Positions 39,739 through 47,925 are shown, counted from the first letter of the stretch. The stretch is 51,683 nt of DNA from Candidatus Calditenuis fumarioli (GCA_030059665.1 JANVYR010000001.1:157501-209183), one strand, 5' to 3'. The notes: generated from the sequence alone by a model not told the origin. Numbers and translations: made by a program.

Positions 39739-40288
39739 TCAGGACCTCTCCAGCACGATGCAGGACGAGGGCCCAACCGAGAAAGACCAGCCGTCGGGCA
39801 CCACGGTCGTGGAGTCGTACTCGTCCATCAGCGCTGGACCCTCTGCCCTGAACCCCCTCGGAAGCCTCTCCCTCCTGTAAACAGGGACCTCCTCCCATTC
39901 GTCCCGAAGCATCGCCCTCAGTTCCCTAGGCACAAATGGCCTCGGCTTCTCGAAGAGGAGGTCGTAGAGCCTGGGCCTGTTCTGCCTTCCGATCTCAATG
40001 GCGTCCCTGAAACCCCGTGTCACCAGCATGCCCACCCTCGGACGCTCAAGCCGCATCTGTCCCCGGAGCGCGTTGGTCGCAATCGTCGAGGCGTGCAAAA
40101 CCTCCCTCGCGCCACACCCTCCTGAAGCCCTCGATGACCGTCCTCTCGGGGGCCCTGACGTCGGTCAGGGACTTGGAGTGCCTGAGGTTGCCGCGCTCAT
40201 CGAGGTGGACGAAGTCCGTGAAGGTCCCTCCCACATCGACGTCCAGCGTGGACAAGAGTTGGTCATCCAGAGTCCGGAAGAAGCCCAC
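39739..40288 (-). pseudogene. hyuA: Hydantoinase/oxoprolinase subunit A, internally deleted
   Basis: Only the two ends of HyuA remain. The start shows DVDVGGTFTDFVHLDERGNL. After a frame change near 40100 come TIATNAL and VTRGFRDAIEIGRQNRPRLY. After REL-AMLRDEWEE it jumps straight to the C-terminal VPVYRRERLPRG and EGPALMDEYDSTTVVPDGW. HyuA is normally about 650-700 residues, and here roughly 450-500 are missing. The remnant points toward hyuB, although the two are usually in one operon on the same strand, so an inversion also occurred. Confidence 0.8.
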
Positions 40289-40554
40289 TAATTTTTTCTC
40301 CTTGTCTGTAGCGGCACCGTCAATCTGGTATTACGCCTCTTCTTCAATTACGTTCAATAGTATGTTGTGGATAAGCGCTATTCAGCATATGCTTTCCCGA
40401 GCGGGAACAATTGTTGAACAGCGAAGACATCTTTTCGATCAGGTAATCGGGAACGCGAACTAGGGGTTGAGGACGAGCAAGTTCATAGGACCTTAATTGT
40501 AAAAGCTCAAGAGTAAAACTTGACGGTGCCGAGACCGAGAAGAGTGCATTTGTT

Positions 40555-42219
40555 TTATTCTCTACCGGAGGCTCCCTGCAGTGTCGGCACGTTGTTGAGG
40601 CCCCCGAAACCTGCGGTCTTGGTTGAGGCCAGCGGCACTGATGCCTGCTTCGTCGGCAGCTTCCTCTTGTAGAAGTCGTCGCTGAGCTTTCTGCCAGTCC
40701 TCCTCTCCCACTCCTCGATGGAGATACCGTAGACCGCCTGGATCCTGTCCCTGTACCACTCCGGGATGACGTTGAAGGCGCAGAACGGAATGATCCTGCC
40801 GTCCGGCGTCAGGTAGTGGATGTCGCACCGCCTGAGGCGCTCCTCGTCGTGATTGTACTTGTCCTGGAAGTGCATCATCCCAAGGAACAGAGACTTCCTG
40901 TGCCAGTCGCCGACGCTCTTGTAGTCGTGCTTCACCAAAATGTCGAAGAGCATCCGCTTCAGGTTCATCCCCGCGGGCTGCTTCTTCTCGTTGATGAACT
41001 TCCCGATGTTCCAGAGGACCTTCATCCCCACCCATACCCTGTTCCTTCCGGCCTCGATCTCCTCGGCCTTGTCCTGGAGGTACTTGATCAGGCCCTCGAC
41101 GTCGACGAACTCCGTGATGGGAACCATCCTCTCTCCGTCCTTGAAGACGTAGGTTCCGGCGCCGCAGGCGAAGTGAATGCTCAGCTCGTAGTGGGCCCTC
41201 CTCGTGAGCGCCTCGAGGAATCCGGTCAGGGGCGTGCACGCGGGGACCGGGAACCAGGCGTCCCTGGGTATCTCGCCGTTGGTCTGCTCCTCGATCCTGA
41301 TGATGCAGTCGGGTATCGTGATCCTGTACTTCTCGCGCTCCCTCTTGGGCATCCTCCCGGTCAGCGAGACGGGCTGGAAGTTGACGGCCCTGATCACGTC
41401 GATGTTCCTGAAGGCGAACCGGATGATGTCGCCGAGCTCGTGGTCGTTCACGCTCTTGATCACGGTCGGAACCAGCACGATTCCTACGCCCAGCTTCCTC
41501 GCGTTCTCGAGGACCCCTGGCACCTCCCAGTGGTTCTTCGGGTTGGTCCTGGGTGTCACGCCGTCGAAGCTCATGTAGAGGTTGCTGACGCCTGCCTCCT
41601 TCAGCCGCTTGAAGTACTCGAAGTCCCTGCTGAGCCGTATCCCGTTGGTGTTAAGCTGTATGTGGTCGACCCCGACCTCCTTCAGGATCCTGATGATCTC
41701 CGGGAGGTCGTCGCGGAGCGTCGGCTCCCCTCCGGTTATCTGGATCGAGTTCCCGGGCACCGGCCTCTCGGCCCTGAGGTTCAGGGCCATCTCCCTGATC
41801 TGATCCAGCGTGGGCTCGTAGATGTAACCGGCCTTCTCCGCGTAGAAGAAGCAGTACCAGCAGTGCAGGTCGCACCTGTTCGTCACGACGAGGTTTGCGA
41901 GGCCCGTGTGGCTGAGGTGGCTGCTGCAGAGGCCGCAGTTCGCCGGGCAGGCGCACCTCGGCATCTCCACGTCCGGGTTGCCCGTTCCCTTGCCGTCCTT
42001 CAGCCACCGCGCGAACTTGTAGTACATCTGGGCGTCGCCGAAGTAGAGCTCGTCGAACTCGCCGTGGACCGGACAGACCTTCTTGATGTAGATCTTGTTG
42101 TTCTCCTCGAAGACCTCCGCCGGTAATATCCTGTTGCACTCCGGGCAGATGCTCCTGGTGATCGTGACCACCTTCTTCGCGGCCTTCTCCTGCTGCCTTA
42201 TCTCGAGTGCCGTCGCCAT
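40555..42219 (-). CDS. tes: Tetraether lipid synthase-like radical SAM enzyme
   Basis: A 554-residue radical SAM protein matching the archaeal Tes family, which joins the biphytanyl chains of two diether lipids to form tetraether membranes. The radical SAM cluster motif is CDLHCWYC (Cx3Cx2C, about residues 116-123). Upstream are many further cysteines (ICPEC, VCPVHG, RCACPANCGLC) that bind the family's extra iron sites, and ITGGEPTLRDDLPEI is the SAM-binding GGE motif. The CGAGTYVF region lies in the auxiliary part. ATG at 42217-42219 is preferred because a TATA element lies 29 nt upstream; an ATG nine codons earlier overlaps that element. Confidence 0.88.
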   Translation of the reverse strand: MATALEIRQQEKAAKKVVTITRSICPECNRILPAEVFEENNKIYIKKVCPVHGEFDELYFGDAQMYYKFARWLKDGKGTGNPDVEMPRCACPANCGLCSSHLSHTGLANLVVTNRCDLHCWYCFFYAEKAGYIYEPTLDQIREMALNLRAERPVPGNSIQITGGEPTLRDDLPEIIRILKEVGVDHIQLNTNGIRLSRDFEYFKRLKEAGVSNLYMSFDGVTPRTNPKNHWEVPGVLENARKLGVGIVLVPTVIKSVNDHELGDIIRFAFRNIDVIRAVNFQPVSLTGRMPKREREKYRITIPDCIIRIEEQTNGEIPRDAWFPVPACTPLTGFLEALTRRAHYELSIHFACGAGTYVFKDGERMVPITEFVDVEGLIKYLQDKAEEIEAGRNRVWVGMKVLWNIGKFINEKKQPAGMNLKRMLFDILVKHDYKSVGDWHRKSLFLGMMHFQDKYNHDEERLRRCDIHYLTPDGRIIPFCAFNVIPEWYRDRIQAVYGISIEEWERRTGRKLSDDFYKRKLPTKQASVPLASTKTAGFGGLNNVPTLQGASGRE

Positions 42220-42243
42220 CTCGCCGGGCCCGTCACTGGACAT

Positions 42244-42252
42244 CATTTAAGC
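42244..42252 (-). promoter_or_regulatory. TATA element for tes
   Basis: GCTTAAATG on the minus strand, about 29 nt before the ATG at 42219. Confidence 0.5.
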
Positions 42253-42290
42253 ATTTTCACACATCTGCGAGGTTGCGGAGTGGGTCAGGT

Positions 42291-42300
42291 CCGTTTAAAG
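42291..42300 (+). promoter_or_regulatory. TATA element for dtdA
   Basis: CCGTTTAAAG about 30 nt before the ATG at 42327; it and the tes element lie in the divergent tes-dtdA gap. Confidence 0.5.
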
Positions 42301-42326
42301 ACTCGGATTGCTTGCTCCCAACGGCG

Positions 42327-43136
42327 ATGCGGAGGATCCTGATCTCGAGGGCAGACGGCTCCTCGATGCTCGTCCGTCGTTACCTCCTGGAGGTCATGGG
42401 TTTCGAGCGGATCGAGCGAAACGGAAGGGAGGTTCTCAGGAAGGGGAGCGTGGAGGCCGTGGTCACCGACGGTCTTCACCTCCACCTCTCACCGGAAGAT
42501 ATCGCGTCCGTGGCGGACGAGCTGGTAGTCGTGGCCTCCACCCACAGGTCCGAGCAGGGGGTGAACGCGCTGACGGTCCACGCCACGGGCAACTGGACCT
42601 CCGAGGCCCGCTACGGCGGCCTTCCGAGAGCCCTCTCCTCGACGATGGCCGGTGCCATCAGAACCGCCTTTGACGCCCTCCGGGAGGAGGCCTCGACGGA
42701 GAGGGAGCTCGAGGGTTGGTGGGTCGGTCTGGAGGTCACGCACCACGGCCCTCATTCTATGGTTCCCCTGATCTACGTCGAGTTCGGCGGCGACGAGAGA
42801 GCCAGGGCGAGCGAGGCCGGTGCGGCGGCCGTAGCGGAGGCCTGCGTCGAGGTGGTCACCAAGGCGAGGCCCTCGAACCGCGCAGCGGTCGGCGTGGGTG
42901 GGGGCCACTACGCTCCGGCCTTCGTCAGGCTGATGGCCGAGGGTTCGTTCGACTTCGGGCACGTCCTGCCCAAGTACGCCATCCCCCAGGGCCTCGATCT
43001 CCTCCCCGAAGCGGTGGCGAGGACCGCCGACGGGTGCAGGGCCGTGGTCCTCGACCGGAAGGGGATCCCCGGTGCCCACCGGCGCGAGGCGATCGCCGCC
43101 GCGGAGTCCCTCGGCCTTGAGGTAGTCCAGCTGTGA
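42327..43136 (+). CDS. dtdA: D-aminoacyl-tRNA deacylase, archaeal DtdA
   Basis: A 269-residue archaeal/plant-type DTD2 enzyme that removes wrongly charged D-amino acids from tRNA. Family motifs: VVVASTHRSEQGVNALTVHATGNW, LEVTHHGPHS, FGGDE, VGVGGGHYAPAFVRL, FGHVLPKYAIPQGL and the final KGIPGAHRREAI. Zinc is bound in this family. The start ATG at 42327 is supported by the family N-terminus and by the TATA element; the frame is open upstream to 42207 but crosses the promoter region. Confidence 0.93.
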   Translation: MRRILISRADGSSMLVRRYLLEVMGFERIERNGREVLRKGSVEAVVTDGLHLHLSPEDIASVADELVVVASTHRSEQGVNALTVHATGNWTSEARYGGLPRALSSTMAGAIRTAFDALREEASTERELEGWWVGLEVTHHGPHSMVPLIYVEFGGDERARASEAGAAAVAEACVEVVTKARPSNRAAVGVGGGHYAPAFVRLMAEGSFDFGHVLPKYAIPQGLDLLPEAVARTADGCRAVVLDRKGIPGAHRREAIAAAESLGLEVVQL

Positions 43137-43170
43137 TGTCAGGCCTCACGAACGCTCGTTGTGCCCCAAC

Positions 43171-43180
43171 TTATATAACG
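43171..43180 (+). promoter_or_regulatory. TATA box for the COG2522-type regulator
   Basis: TTATATAACG, 26 nt before the TTG at 43200 and 32 nt before the ATG at 43206. Confidence 0.5.
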
Positions 43181-43199
43181 GAGTTATGGGTTTTGTTGG

Positions 43200-43583
43200 T
43201 TGGGAATGCTGCTGCCGAGCGAGATAGAGGCCAGATGGCTGCTGCCGGTTCTGAGGGCGCTCGTGGTCAGGCGCCTCATCTCGAAGTACGGGATGACGCA
43301 GGAGAGGGTGGCGCAGCTGCTCGGGATAACCCAGGCGAGCGTGAGCAACTACGTCAGGGCGGTGCGTGCCAGGGGCCTGAGGCCCGAGGCGATCACGCTC
43401 CTCTCGAGGTACGCACAGGAGCTGGCGGACACGGCATACCGGACGCAGGACCCACACCTCGTCGCGAGAGCGATCCAGGAGACGCTGACCAGGATACGGA
43501 GGGACAGGGTCCTCTGTGAGCTCCACCAGAACCTCGAGCCTGGGATCGACGTGGAGAACTGCGACCTCTGCGATCTGGACTGA
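43200..43583 (+). CDS. XRE-type HTH regulator, COG2522-like
   Basis: A 127-residue archaeal regulator. Residues about 18-62 form a helix-turn-helix (RRLISKYGMTQERVAQLLGITQASVSNYVRA). The C-terminal part has conserved cysteines and a histidine (CELHQNL and ENCDLCDL) that could bind metal or an Fe-S centre. COG2522 proteins are widespread in archaea, often near nucleotide-metabolism genes, but their targets are unclear. The TTG at 43200 fits a leaderless transcript; ATG at 43206 would shorten it by two residues. Confidence 0.8.
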   Translation: MGMLLPSEIEARWLLPVLRALVVRRLISKYGMTQERVAQLLGITQASVSNYVRAVRARGLRPEAITLLSRYAQELADTAYRTQDPHLVARAIQETLTRIRRDRVLCELHQNLEPGIDVENCDLCDLD

Positions 43584-43679
43584 TCTGGACCCTTCCTCGA
43601 GCTTTCATCTCACCGAGCAGCTCGTAACCCGACCTCCAAAATTGCAGCCCGGGCCGGATTCGAACCGGCGTCTCCGGGT

Positions 43680-43697
43680 CTCCCCTCCCAGGGGGAT
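43680..43697 (-). other. tRNA-Gln intron 1, canonical 37/38 site
   Basis: 18 nt between CTTTGG and A-CCCGG; its removal restores the five-base anticodon stem CCGGG/CCCGG. The intron can fold on itself through CCCC and GGGG tracts. Confidence 0.8.
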
Positions 43698-43714
43698 CCA
43701 AAGCCCGGAATCCC

Positions 43715-43735
43715 TGGTCCGCCTCTGGCCAGCGA
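43715..43735 (-). other. tRNA-Gln intron 2, non-canonical D-loop site
   Basis: About 21 nt between the D-loop sequence GCGGTCAA and GGGATT. Without removal the D stem (GTC/GAT) cannot form normally. Non-canonical introns of this kind are known in several thermophilic TACK archaea. The exact ends are uncertain by one or two bases. Confidence 0.75.
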
Positions 43736-43806
43736 TTGACCGCTAGACGACCGGGCTACCGGCATGAGACCATCCAGCCCAGATTTAACCGTCAACAGGC
43801 CCCTCG

Positions 43807-44553
43807 TCAGGGCGAGACGTCCCGGAGGGCGATTATCTGCGTTGAGACCGAGACCATGAACTCGTCGAGGAACCTGAGGACGTTGTTCTGGTAAGCGTCG
43901 AACGACTGCGGGTACCTCTGGAGCCAGCTGACCACCTCCTCCGCGCTGGCCCCTTCCCCTGGCGCTGCCAAGAGCCACTTGATGTAATCTATCACGCCGT
44001 CGACGCTGTTTATCACCCTGTCGACCGATGGCGTCAGCGCCGGGTCGTACTCGGCCACCGATGACTTGACCCCCTCCCAGTAGGAGACGAGTTGCTGCCG
44101 GAACCGGGTGAGGTTCTCGAACCTTTGCAGCTGCAGGTCCCTCAGCAAAATGTTGAGGATCTTGTCCCTGCCCGCGATCTGGTTGTACACCGGCACCGCC
44201 CTCTCCAGCTTCTCGACGACGCCCTTCGCCTTCTCCACCTTCACCCTGAGCTCGTTGAGGGAGCCGCGGAGGTCCGAGTTCTCCCGGGTCAGCGAGTTGA
44301 CCGAGCGCTCGAGCTCCGAAATGCTGTTCCTGAGGGCCTCGTACCTCGACGACAGCTCGTCCCGTTCGGCCTTGAGGTCCGCGACCGTCTTCGTCAGCGA
44401 CGCGATCTCCTCCGAGAGCCTTCGGTTCTCCTCCACCAACCCCGGCAAGGGCCTGGAGCCCTCGTTCAGGCCTACGAGGTATCCGGCGATCAAGCCCGCG
44501 ATCAGCGCGAAGACCACGAGGGCCGCGGTGATCCTGGTCGACACCTCACCCAC
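43807..44553 (-). CDS. Membrane-anchored coiled-coil protein
   Basis: A 248-residue protein with one N-terminal membrane helix (about residues 8-28), a long coiled coil (about 40-125, with heptads such as ENRRLSEEIASLTKTVADL and ELERSVNSLTRENSDLRGSL) and an all-helical C-terminal domain of about 120 residues. No enzyme motif is visible. The GTG start overlaps the stop of the PPC-domain gene by 8 bp, so the two are made together and may form a cell-surface complex. It ends about 50 bp from tRNA-Gln on the same strand. Confidence 0.7.
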   Translation of the reverse strand: MGEVSTRITAALVVFALIAGLIAGYLVGLNEGSRPLPGLVEENRRLSEEIASLTKTVADLKAERDELSSRYEALRNSISELERSVNSLTRENSDLRGSLNELRVKVEKAKGVVEKLERAVPVYNQIAGRDKILNILLRDLQLQRFENLTRFRQQLVSYWEGVKSSVAEYDPALTPSVDRVINSVDGVIDYIKWLLAAPGEGASAEEVVSWLQRYPQSFDAYQNNVLRFLDEFMVSVSTQIIALRDVSP

Positions 44554-45229
44554 CTCCCTGCTGGCTGGACTTCTCCTCAGCTGGCTTCGGAGCCCCTGCG
44601 CGCAGGCCCGAGAAGGAGGCGCCCACGACGACCGATGCGACGACGAGGCCCACCGCTATCGCGAGCATGCCGAGGAGGTTGAAGAGCGGGCCGCGATCCT
44701 CTGCGACCTGCTGGGCGACCGTCCTCACCACCACCGCCTCCCTCGTGACCGTGATGGCCGGCACCGCGACCGTGACGTACCTGTACTCCGTGACCGTGAC
44801 GGTGGCAGTCACGCTCGGCTCGTCGGCGACGCTCACCTCCAGCGTGTACGACCCGGACGATGCCCCGAACGGGTAAACCACGACGTAGTAGCTGCCCGCT
44901 CTTGACGCCTTCACGCTGACCCTCTCGTAGTATCCGGCCGGCTTGACGCCCGACTCGAGGAGATCCCTCTCGGGAGAGAGCACGGCGACGTCGAAATCCA
45001 CATCCGCTGCCATCCTAACCGTGACATAGAGCGTCTGGCCCTGCCGGAGCGTGACCTTGAAGAAGTGCAGGTCCCCCGGCTGGAGGTGGAAGCTGTAAAC
45101 CCCTGGCTGGAGCTCGGCCGCGGTGGCGAAGTTCGTCCCCGGCACCGGCCCCTCTCCGAAGACCGAGGTGGTTCCCAGGACCGAGGCGGCGACGAGGAGC
45201 GCGACGATCAAAACCCTGTTCCCGTCCAA
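44546..45229 (-). CDS. Secreted PPC-domain protein with C-terminal anchor
   Basis: About 227 residues: a signal peptide (NRVLIVALLVAASVLGTTS), a bacterial pre-peptidase C-terminal-like domain (about residues 30-130; YSFHLQPGDLHFFKVTLRQGQTLYVTV, DFDVAVLSPERDLLES, SYYVVVYPFGASSGSYTLEV), a Val/Thr-rich stalk, a membrane helix (about 188-213) and a short cytoplasmic tail. PPC domains usually help secretion or substrate binding of secreted enzymes, but no catalytic domain is attached. The TTG at 45227-45229 lies 26 nt from a TATA element; an ATG at 45244 is possible. Confidence 0.75.
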   Translation of the reverse strand: MDGNRVLIVALLVAASVLGTTSVFGEGPVPGTNFATAAELQPGVYSFHLQPGDLHFFKVTLRQGQTLYVTVRMAADVDFDVAVLSPERDLLESGVKPAGYYERVSVKASRAGSYYVVVYPFGASSGSYTLEVSVADEPSVTATVTVTEYRYVTVAVPAITVTREAVVVRTVAQQVAEDRGPLFNLLGMLAIAVGLVVASVVVGASFSGLRAGAPKPAEEKSSQQGGG

Positions 45230-45250
45230 CCCGGTTCCCACCATTTCACC

Positions 45251-45260
45251 GAATAATAAA
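45251..45260 (-). promoter_or_regulatory. TATA element for the PPC-domain gene
   Basis: TTTATTATTC on the minus strand, centred about 26 nt before the TTG at 45229. It is too close to the ATG at 45244 to serve that codon. Confidence 0.5.
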
Positions 45261-45463
45261 GCCACGTGTTCGCGTGACGGGTTTCAGGGACCTCGAGAGC
45301 TCCTTGCCGACAACGCGGCGGAAAGCGCCCCTCTGCACAGGCGGCTCAGTCAAATGCCATCCGCTCACCGGTCGACGTAATCCTGACGCGTCATCGCCGC
45401 CACCCGTCGACCTGAAGACCAGAGACTTATGCCTTAAGCGGTCACCCGCGGAATGTTGAGCAT

Positions 45464-45480
45464 GGTTAATATTGTTCACC
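45464..45480 (+). promoter_or_regulatory. Palindromic operator over the TATA box of the ABC operon
   Basis: GGTTAATATTGTTCACC is an imperfect palindrome (arms GGTTAA and TTCACC, 5 of 6 pairs). It contains the AT-core TTAATATT, about 26-29 nt before the ATG at 45498. A second GGTTAA occurs about 20 nt further on. The placement suggests repression by a DtxR/MntR-like metal regulator, as is common for such operons. The regulator itself is not in the window. Confidence 0.45.
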
Positions 45481-45497
45481 ACGGTTAACTTTCTGGA

Positions 45498-46217
45498 ATG
45501 GCCGTCAAGGTCTTCGGGCTAACCGTGTTTTACAACGGTAACTCCAGGCCGGCGCTGGAGGACGTCACGGTCGAGTTCCGGAAGGGAGAGATGGTGCTGC
45601 TGATGGGGCCCAACGGAGCCGGCAAGTCGACGCTGATCAGGGCGATCCTCGGGCTGGTGAGACCAGCAGCTGGCAGGGTCGAGGTCCTCGGAACCGACCC
45701 GGCGAGGGACAGGTCCGTGAGGAGGAGGATCGCGTACGTCCCCCAGGCCAGGAGCCTGAACGTTCAGGCGCCGCTGAGGGTGAGGGACCTGGTCGAGATG
45801 GGAGCCCTCCTCTCGCCCAGAAGGCCAGACCACGACGGAGAGCTCGCCAGACGCATCGAGACCGCGCTGGAGTCGGTGGGGCTCCTGGACAAGATCAACG
45901 CCAGGATCGCGCACCTCTCCGGCGGTCAGCTGGCTAGGGCGCTGCTGGCGAGGGCCCTGGCTCAGGACCCCGAGATCTACCTCCTGGACGAGCCCTTCGA
46001 GTCGATCGACGCTGCGAGCGAGGCCGCAGTCCTGAGGGCGCTCAGGTCGGAGCGGGAAAGGGGAAAGCTGGTCCTGGTGACGGAGCACCACATCACAGAC
46101 TTCTCCGAGTTCGACAGGATCGTGTTTCTCAACCGGAGGGTGATCGCGTCGGGCAGACCCGATGAGGTCCTCTCGAACCGTTCCGTCACGGACCTCCTCC
46201 TCGCGGGTCACCGGTGA
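45498..46217 (+). CDS. ABC transporter ATPase, metal-uptake (ZnuC/MntA) type
   Basis: A 239-residue ABC ATPase energising transport. Walker A is MGPNGAGKST (about residues 36-45), the Q loop AYVPQARSL, signature LSGGQLARALLARAL, Walker B IYLLDEPFESID and the switch histidine in TEHHITDF. It groups by eye with the ZnuC/MntA family that partners ABC-3 permeases. The fused binding-protein/permease gene follows after 7 bp. The promoter overlaps a palindrome. Confidence 0.9.
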   Translation: MAVKVFGLTVFYNGNSRPALEDVTVEFRKGEMVLLMGPNGAGKSTLIRAILGLVRPAAGRVEVLGTDPARDRSVRRRIAYVPQARSLNVQAPLRVRDLVEMGALLSPRRPDHDGELARRIETALESVGLLDKINARIAHLSGGQLARALLARALAQDPEIYLLDEPFESIDAASEAAVLRALRSERERGKLVLVTEHHITDFSEFDRIVFLNRRVIASGRPDEVLSNRSVTDLLLAGHR

Positions 46218-46224
46218 ACGGCCC

Positions 46225-47925
46225 TTGAGGGGCCTCTCCGCACTCTCCCTGATCGCAGTGGTGGCATTCGTGCCGCTGCTTGTGCCCGTCGCGGATTCAG
46301 ATGTCGGTTCGAAGGGGTTGCCGACGGTGCTGGTGACGACGGAGGTGCTCGCTGACCTCGCGGCTAAGGTCGGCAGAGGCGTCGTCAGGGTCGAGAGCGT
46401 TCTCGGGAGGACCAGCCCCGAGACCTTCACCCTGACTCCCGGCACGGCCATGAAGGTGGCTGACGCAGACGCCTTCCTGTACGTGGGCTACGGCTCGGAG
46501 GACAAGGTAGGGAGGCTCGCAGCCGACGTGAGGAGAGGGGTCAGGACCTTCAGGCTCCTCGACGTGATCGAGGGTGTGAACCCGAACGAGGCCTTCTGGG
46601 CCTCGCCGAAGGGGGCCCTTAAGCTCGCGGAGGCGATCGGGCTCGTGCTCGTCCAGCTCTACCCCGAGAGGTCGGACGTCATCGCGCGGAACCTAGAAGC
46701 TCTGAGGAGGGAGCTCAGCGGGCTCGACGCCTGGATCAGATCTGAGCTCGAATCGACGCGACGCCCCCTCAGGGTGGCAACGATCAGACCCTCCCTCAAC
46801 GCATTCGCTAGGGAGTACGGCCTCGAGGTCGTGGCGCGGCTCGCGGACCATTTCGGCACCTACGAGCCCAACGCCGCCAGCACGCTCCACTTCTTCGAGC
46901 GGGTCTCCGGGACCGGCGCCGTCATCCTGATGGAGGCGGAGGAGGAGGGATCGACGCTCGCGGAGGTCGTGTCGGCGAACGCGAGGAGGATCGGGATCAG
47001 GCTTGCGGGGCCCATCTACTACGAGCGCCTCGACCCCGAAGGCGGAATCAGCAGCTACGAGGACATGGTCAGGTGGAACGTGCGGGTGATCGCGTCCGCT
47101 GCGGCCGAGCCGACAGAGCCCCGTACGGGCCTTCCTCTCATCGCAGCGGTCCTCCTGCCCGGTTTCGTCGCGCTCCTCGCGGTCTCGGTTAGCACCTCCC
47201 TCGTCGGCAGCTTCGCGGTGATGAGGGGATGGGCGATCTTCGGAGACGCCCTATCGCACGGGGCCATCGCCGGGCTCGTCGCGGCCTACCTGGTGGGGTT
47301 CGACTTCTACCTCGGAGCGCTCGCCGCAGGCCTCGTCGTGGCCCTCTCCGTCTCCTACCTCGAGCGGAGGACCGGCCTGAGAGGGGACCTCGTGATCGCG
47401 GTTACCTTCACCTCGATGCTGGCGCTGGCCGTGGTCATGCTCTCGAAGTCCGGAGGCGCGACGCTCAAACTCGAGGACGTCCTCTTCGCCGACGTCACTG
47501 CCTCGACCGAGGAGGGAGTGCTGGGGACGGCGGTCTTCTCTCTCGGTGTGGTGGCCTTTCTGCTGGCCTTCAGGAGGCCCCTCCTGGCGTACGTCACGGA
47601 CCCTTACTGGTCCGAGGCCGCTGGCATCAGGACGGCACTCGTCCACTACGCGCTGCTGACGCTCCTCTCGGTCACGGTGATCACCGCCTTCATGACCGTC
47701 GGGGCCATCCCAGCCGTCGCATCGATGATCATACCGCCTGCCACAGCGCTCCTCCTCTCGAGCTCACCGAGGAGCTACCTGATCGCCTCGGCGCTGATAC
47801 CCGCGCTCTCTGCGGCAGCGGGCGTTGCGGCATCGGTCCTTTTCGACACCAACGTGGGATCGACCGTCGTTCTCGTTTACGCCGTGACCTTCGTCGCGGT
47901 GGCGCTCACCCGTCGCCGGCCATGA
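46225..47925 (+). CDS. Fused metal-type binding protein and ABC-3 permease
   Basis: A 566-residue fusion. Residues about 8-295 form a ZnuA-like binding domain after an N-terminal helix, with VLVTTEVLADLAAKVGRGVVRVESVLG, ADADAFLYVGYGSED and a NLEALRRELSGLDAWI linker helix. Residues about 302-566 form an ABC-3 permease with GWAIFGDALSHGAIAGLVAAY and YWSEAAGIRTALVHYALL. The family's metal-binding histidines seem lost: the DPHT motif is SPETF (about residue 66), the HVWLDP motif is AFWASP (about 124) and the THxAF motif is IRPSLNAF (about 188). Binding protein and permease are normally separate genes. TTG start at 46225. Confidence 0.88.
   Translation: MRGLSALSLIAVVAFVPLLVPVADSDVGSKGLPTVLVTTEVLADLAAKVGRGVVRVESVLGRTSPETFTLTPGTAMKVADADAFLYVGYGSEDKVGRLAADVRRGVRTFRLLDVIEGVNPNEAFWASPKGALKLAEAIGLVLVQLYPERSDVIARNLEALRRELSGLDAWIRSELESTRRPLRVATIRPSLNAFAREYGLEVVARLADHFGTYEPNAASTLHFFERVSGTGAVILMEAEEEGSTLAEVVSANARRIGIRLAGPIYYERLDPEGGISSYEDMVRWNVRVIASAAAEPTEPRTGLPLIAAVLLPGFVALLAVSVSTSLVGSFAVMRGWAIFGDALSHGAIAGLVAAYLVGFDFYLGALAAGLVVALSVSYLERRTGLRGDLVIAVTFTSMLALAVVMLSKSGGATLKLEDVLFADVTASTEEGVLGTAVFSLGVVAFLLAFRRPLLAYVTDPYWSEAAGIRTALVHYALLTLLSVTVITAFMTVGAIPAVASMIIPPATALLLSSSPRSYLIASALIPALSAAAGVAASVLFDTNVGSTVVLVYAVTFVAVALTRRRP

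Larger units (their letters stand above)
43645..43757 (-). tRNA. tRNA-Gln(TTG) with two introns
   Basis: On the minus strand the acceptor arms AGCCCGG and CCGGGCT pair, with discriminator G. The anticodon loop CTTTGGA gives TTG (Gln) and the T arm is GCCGG-TTCGAAT-CCGGC. Two insertions must be removed for a normal cloverleaf: 18 nt at the canonical 37/38 site (43680-43697) and about 21 nt in the D loop (about 43715-43735). The spliced tRNA is 74 nt. No CCA is encoded. Confidence 0.92.

Noticed and set aside
40289-40554. Short frame ending VEQRRHLFDQVIGNAN as a possible gene remnant
   Set aside because: Too short and without recognisable family; the 266-bp gap is better described as holding nothing identifiable.
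40816-42126. A 436-codon open frame on the plus strand opposite tes
   Set aside because: It is antisense to a clearly conserved radical SAM gene and is made of repetitive Val/Leu/Asp/Pro codons typical of mirrored GC-rich coding sequence.
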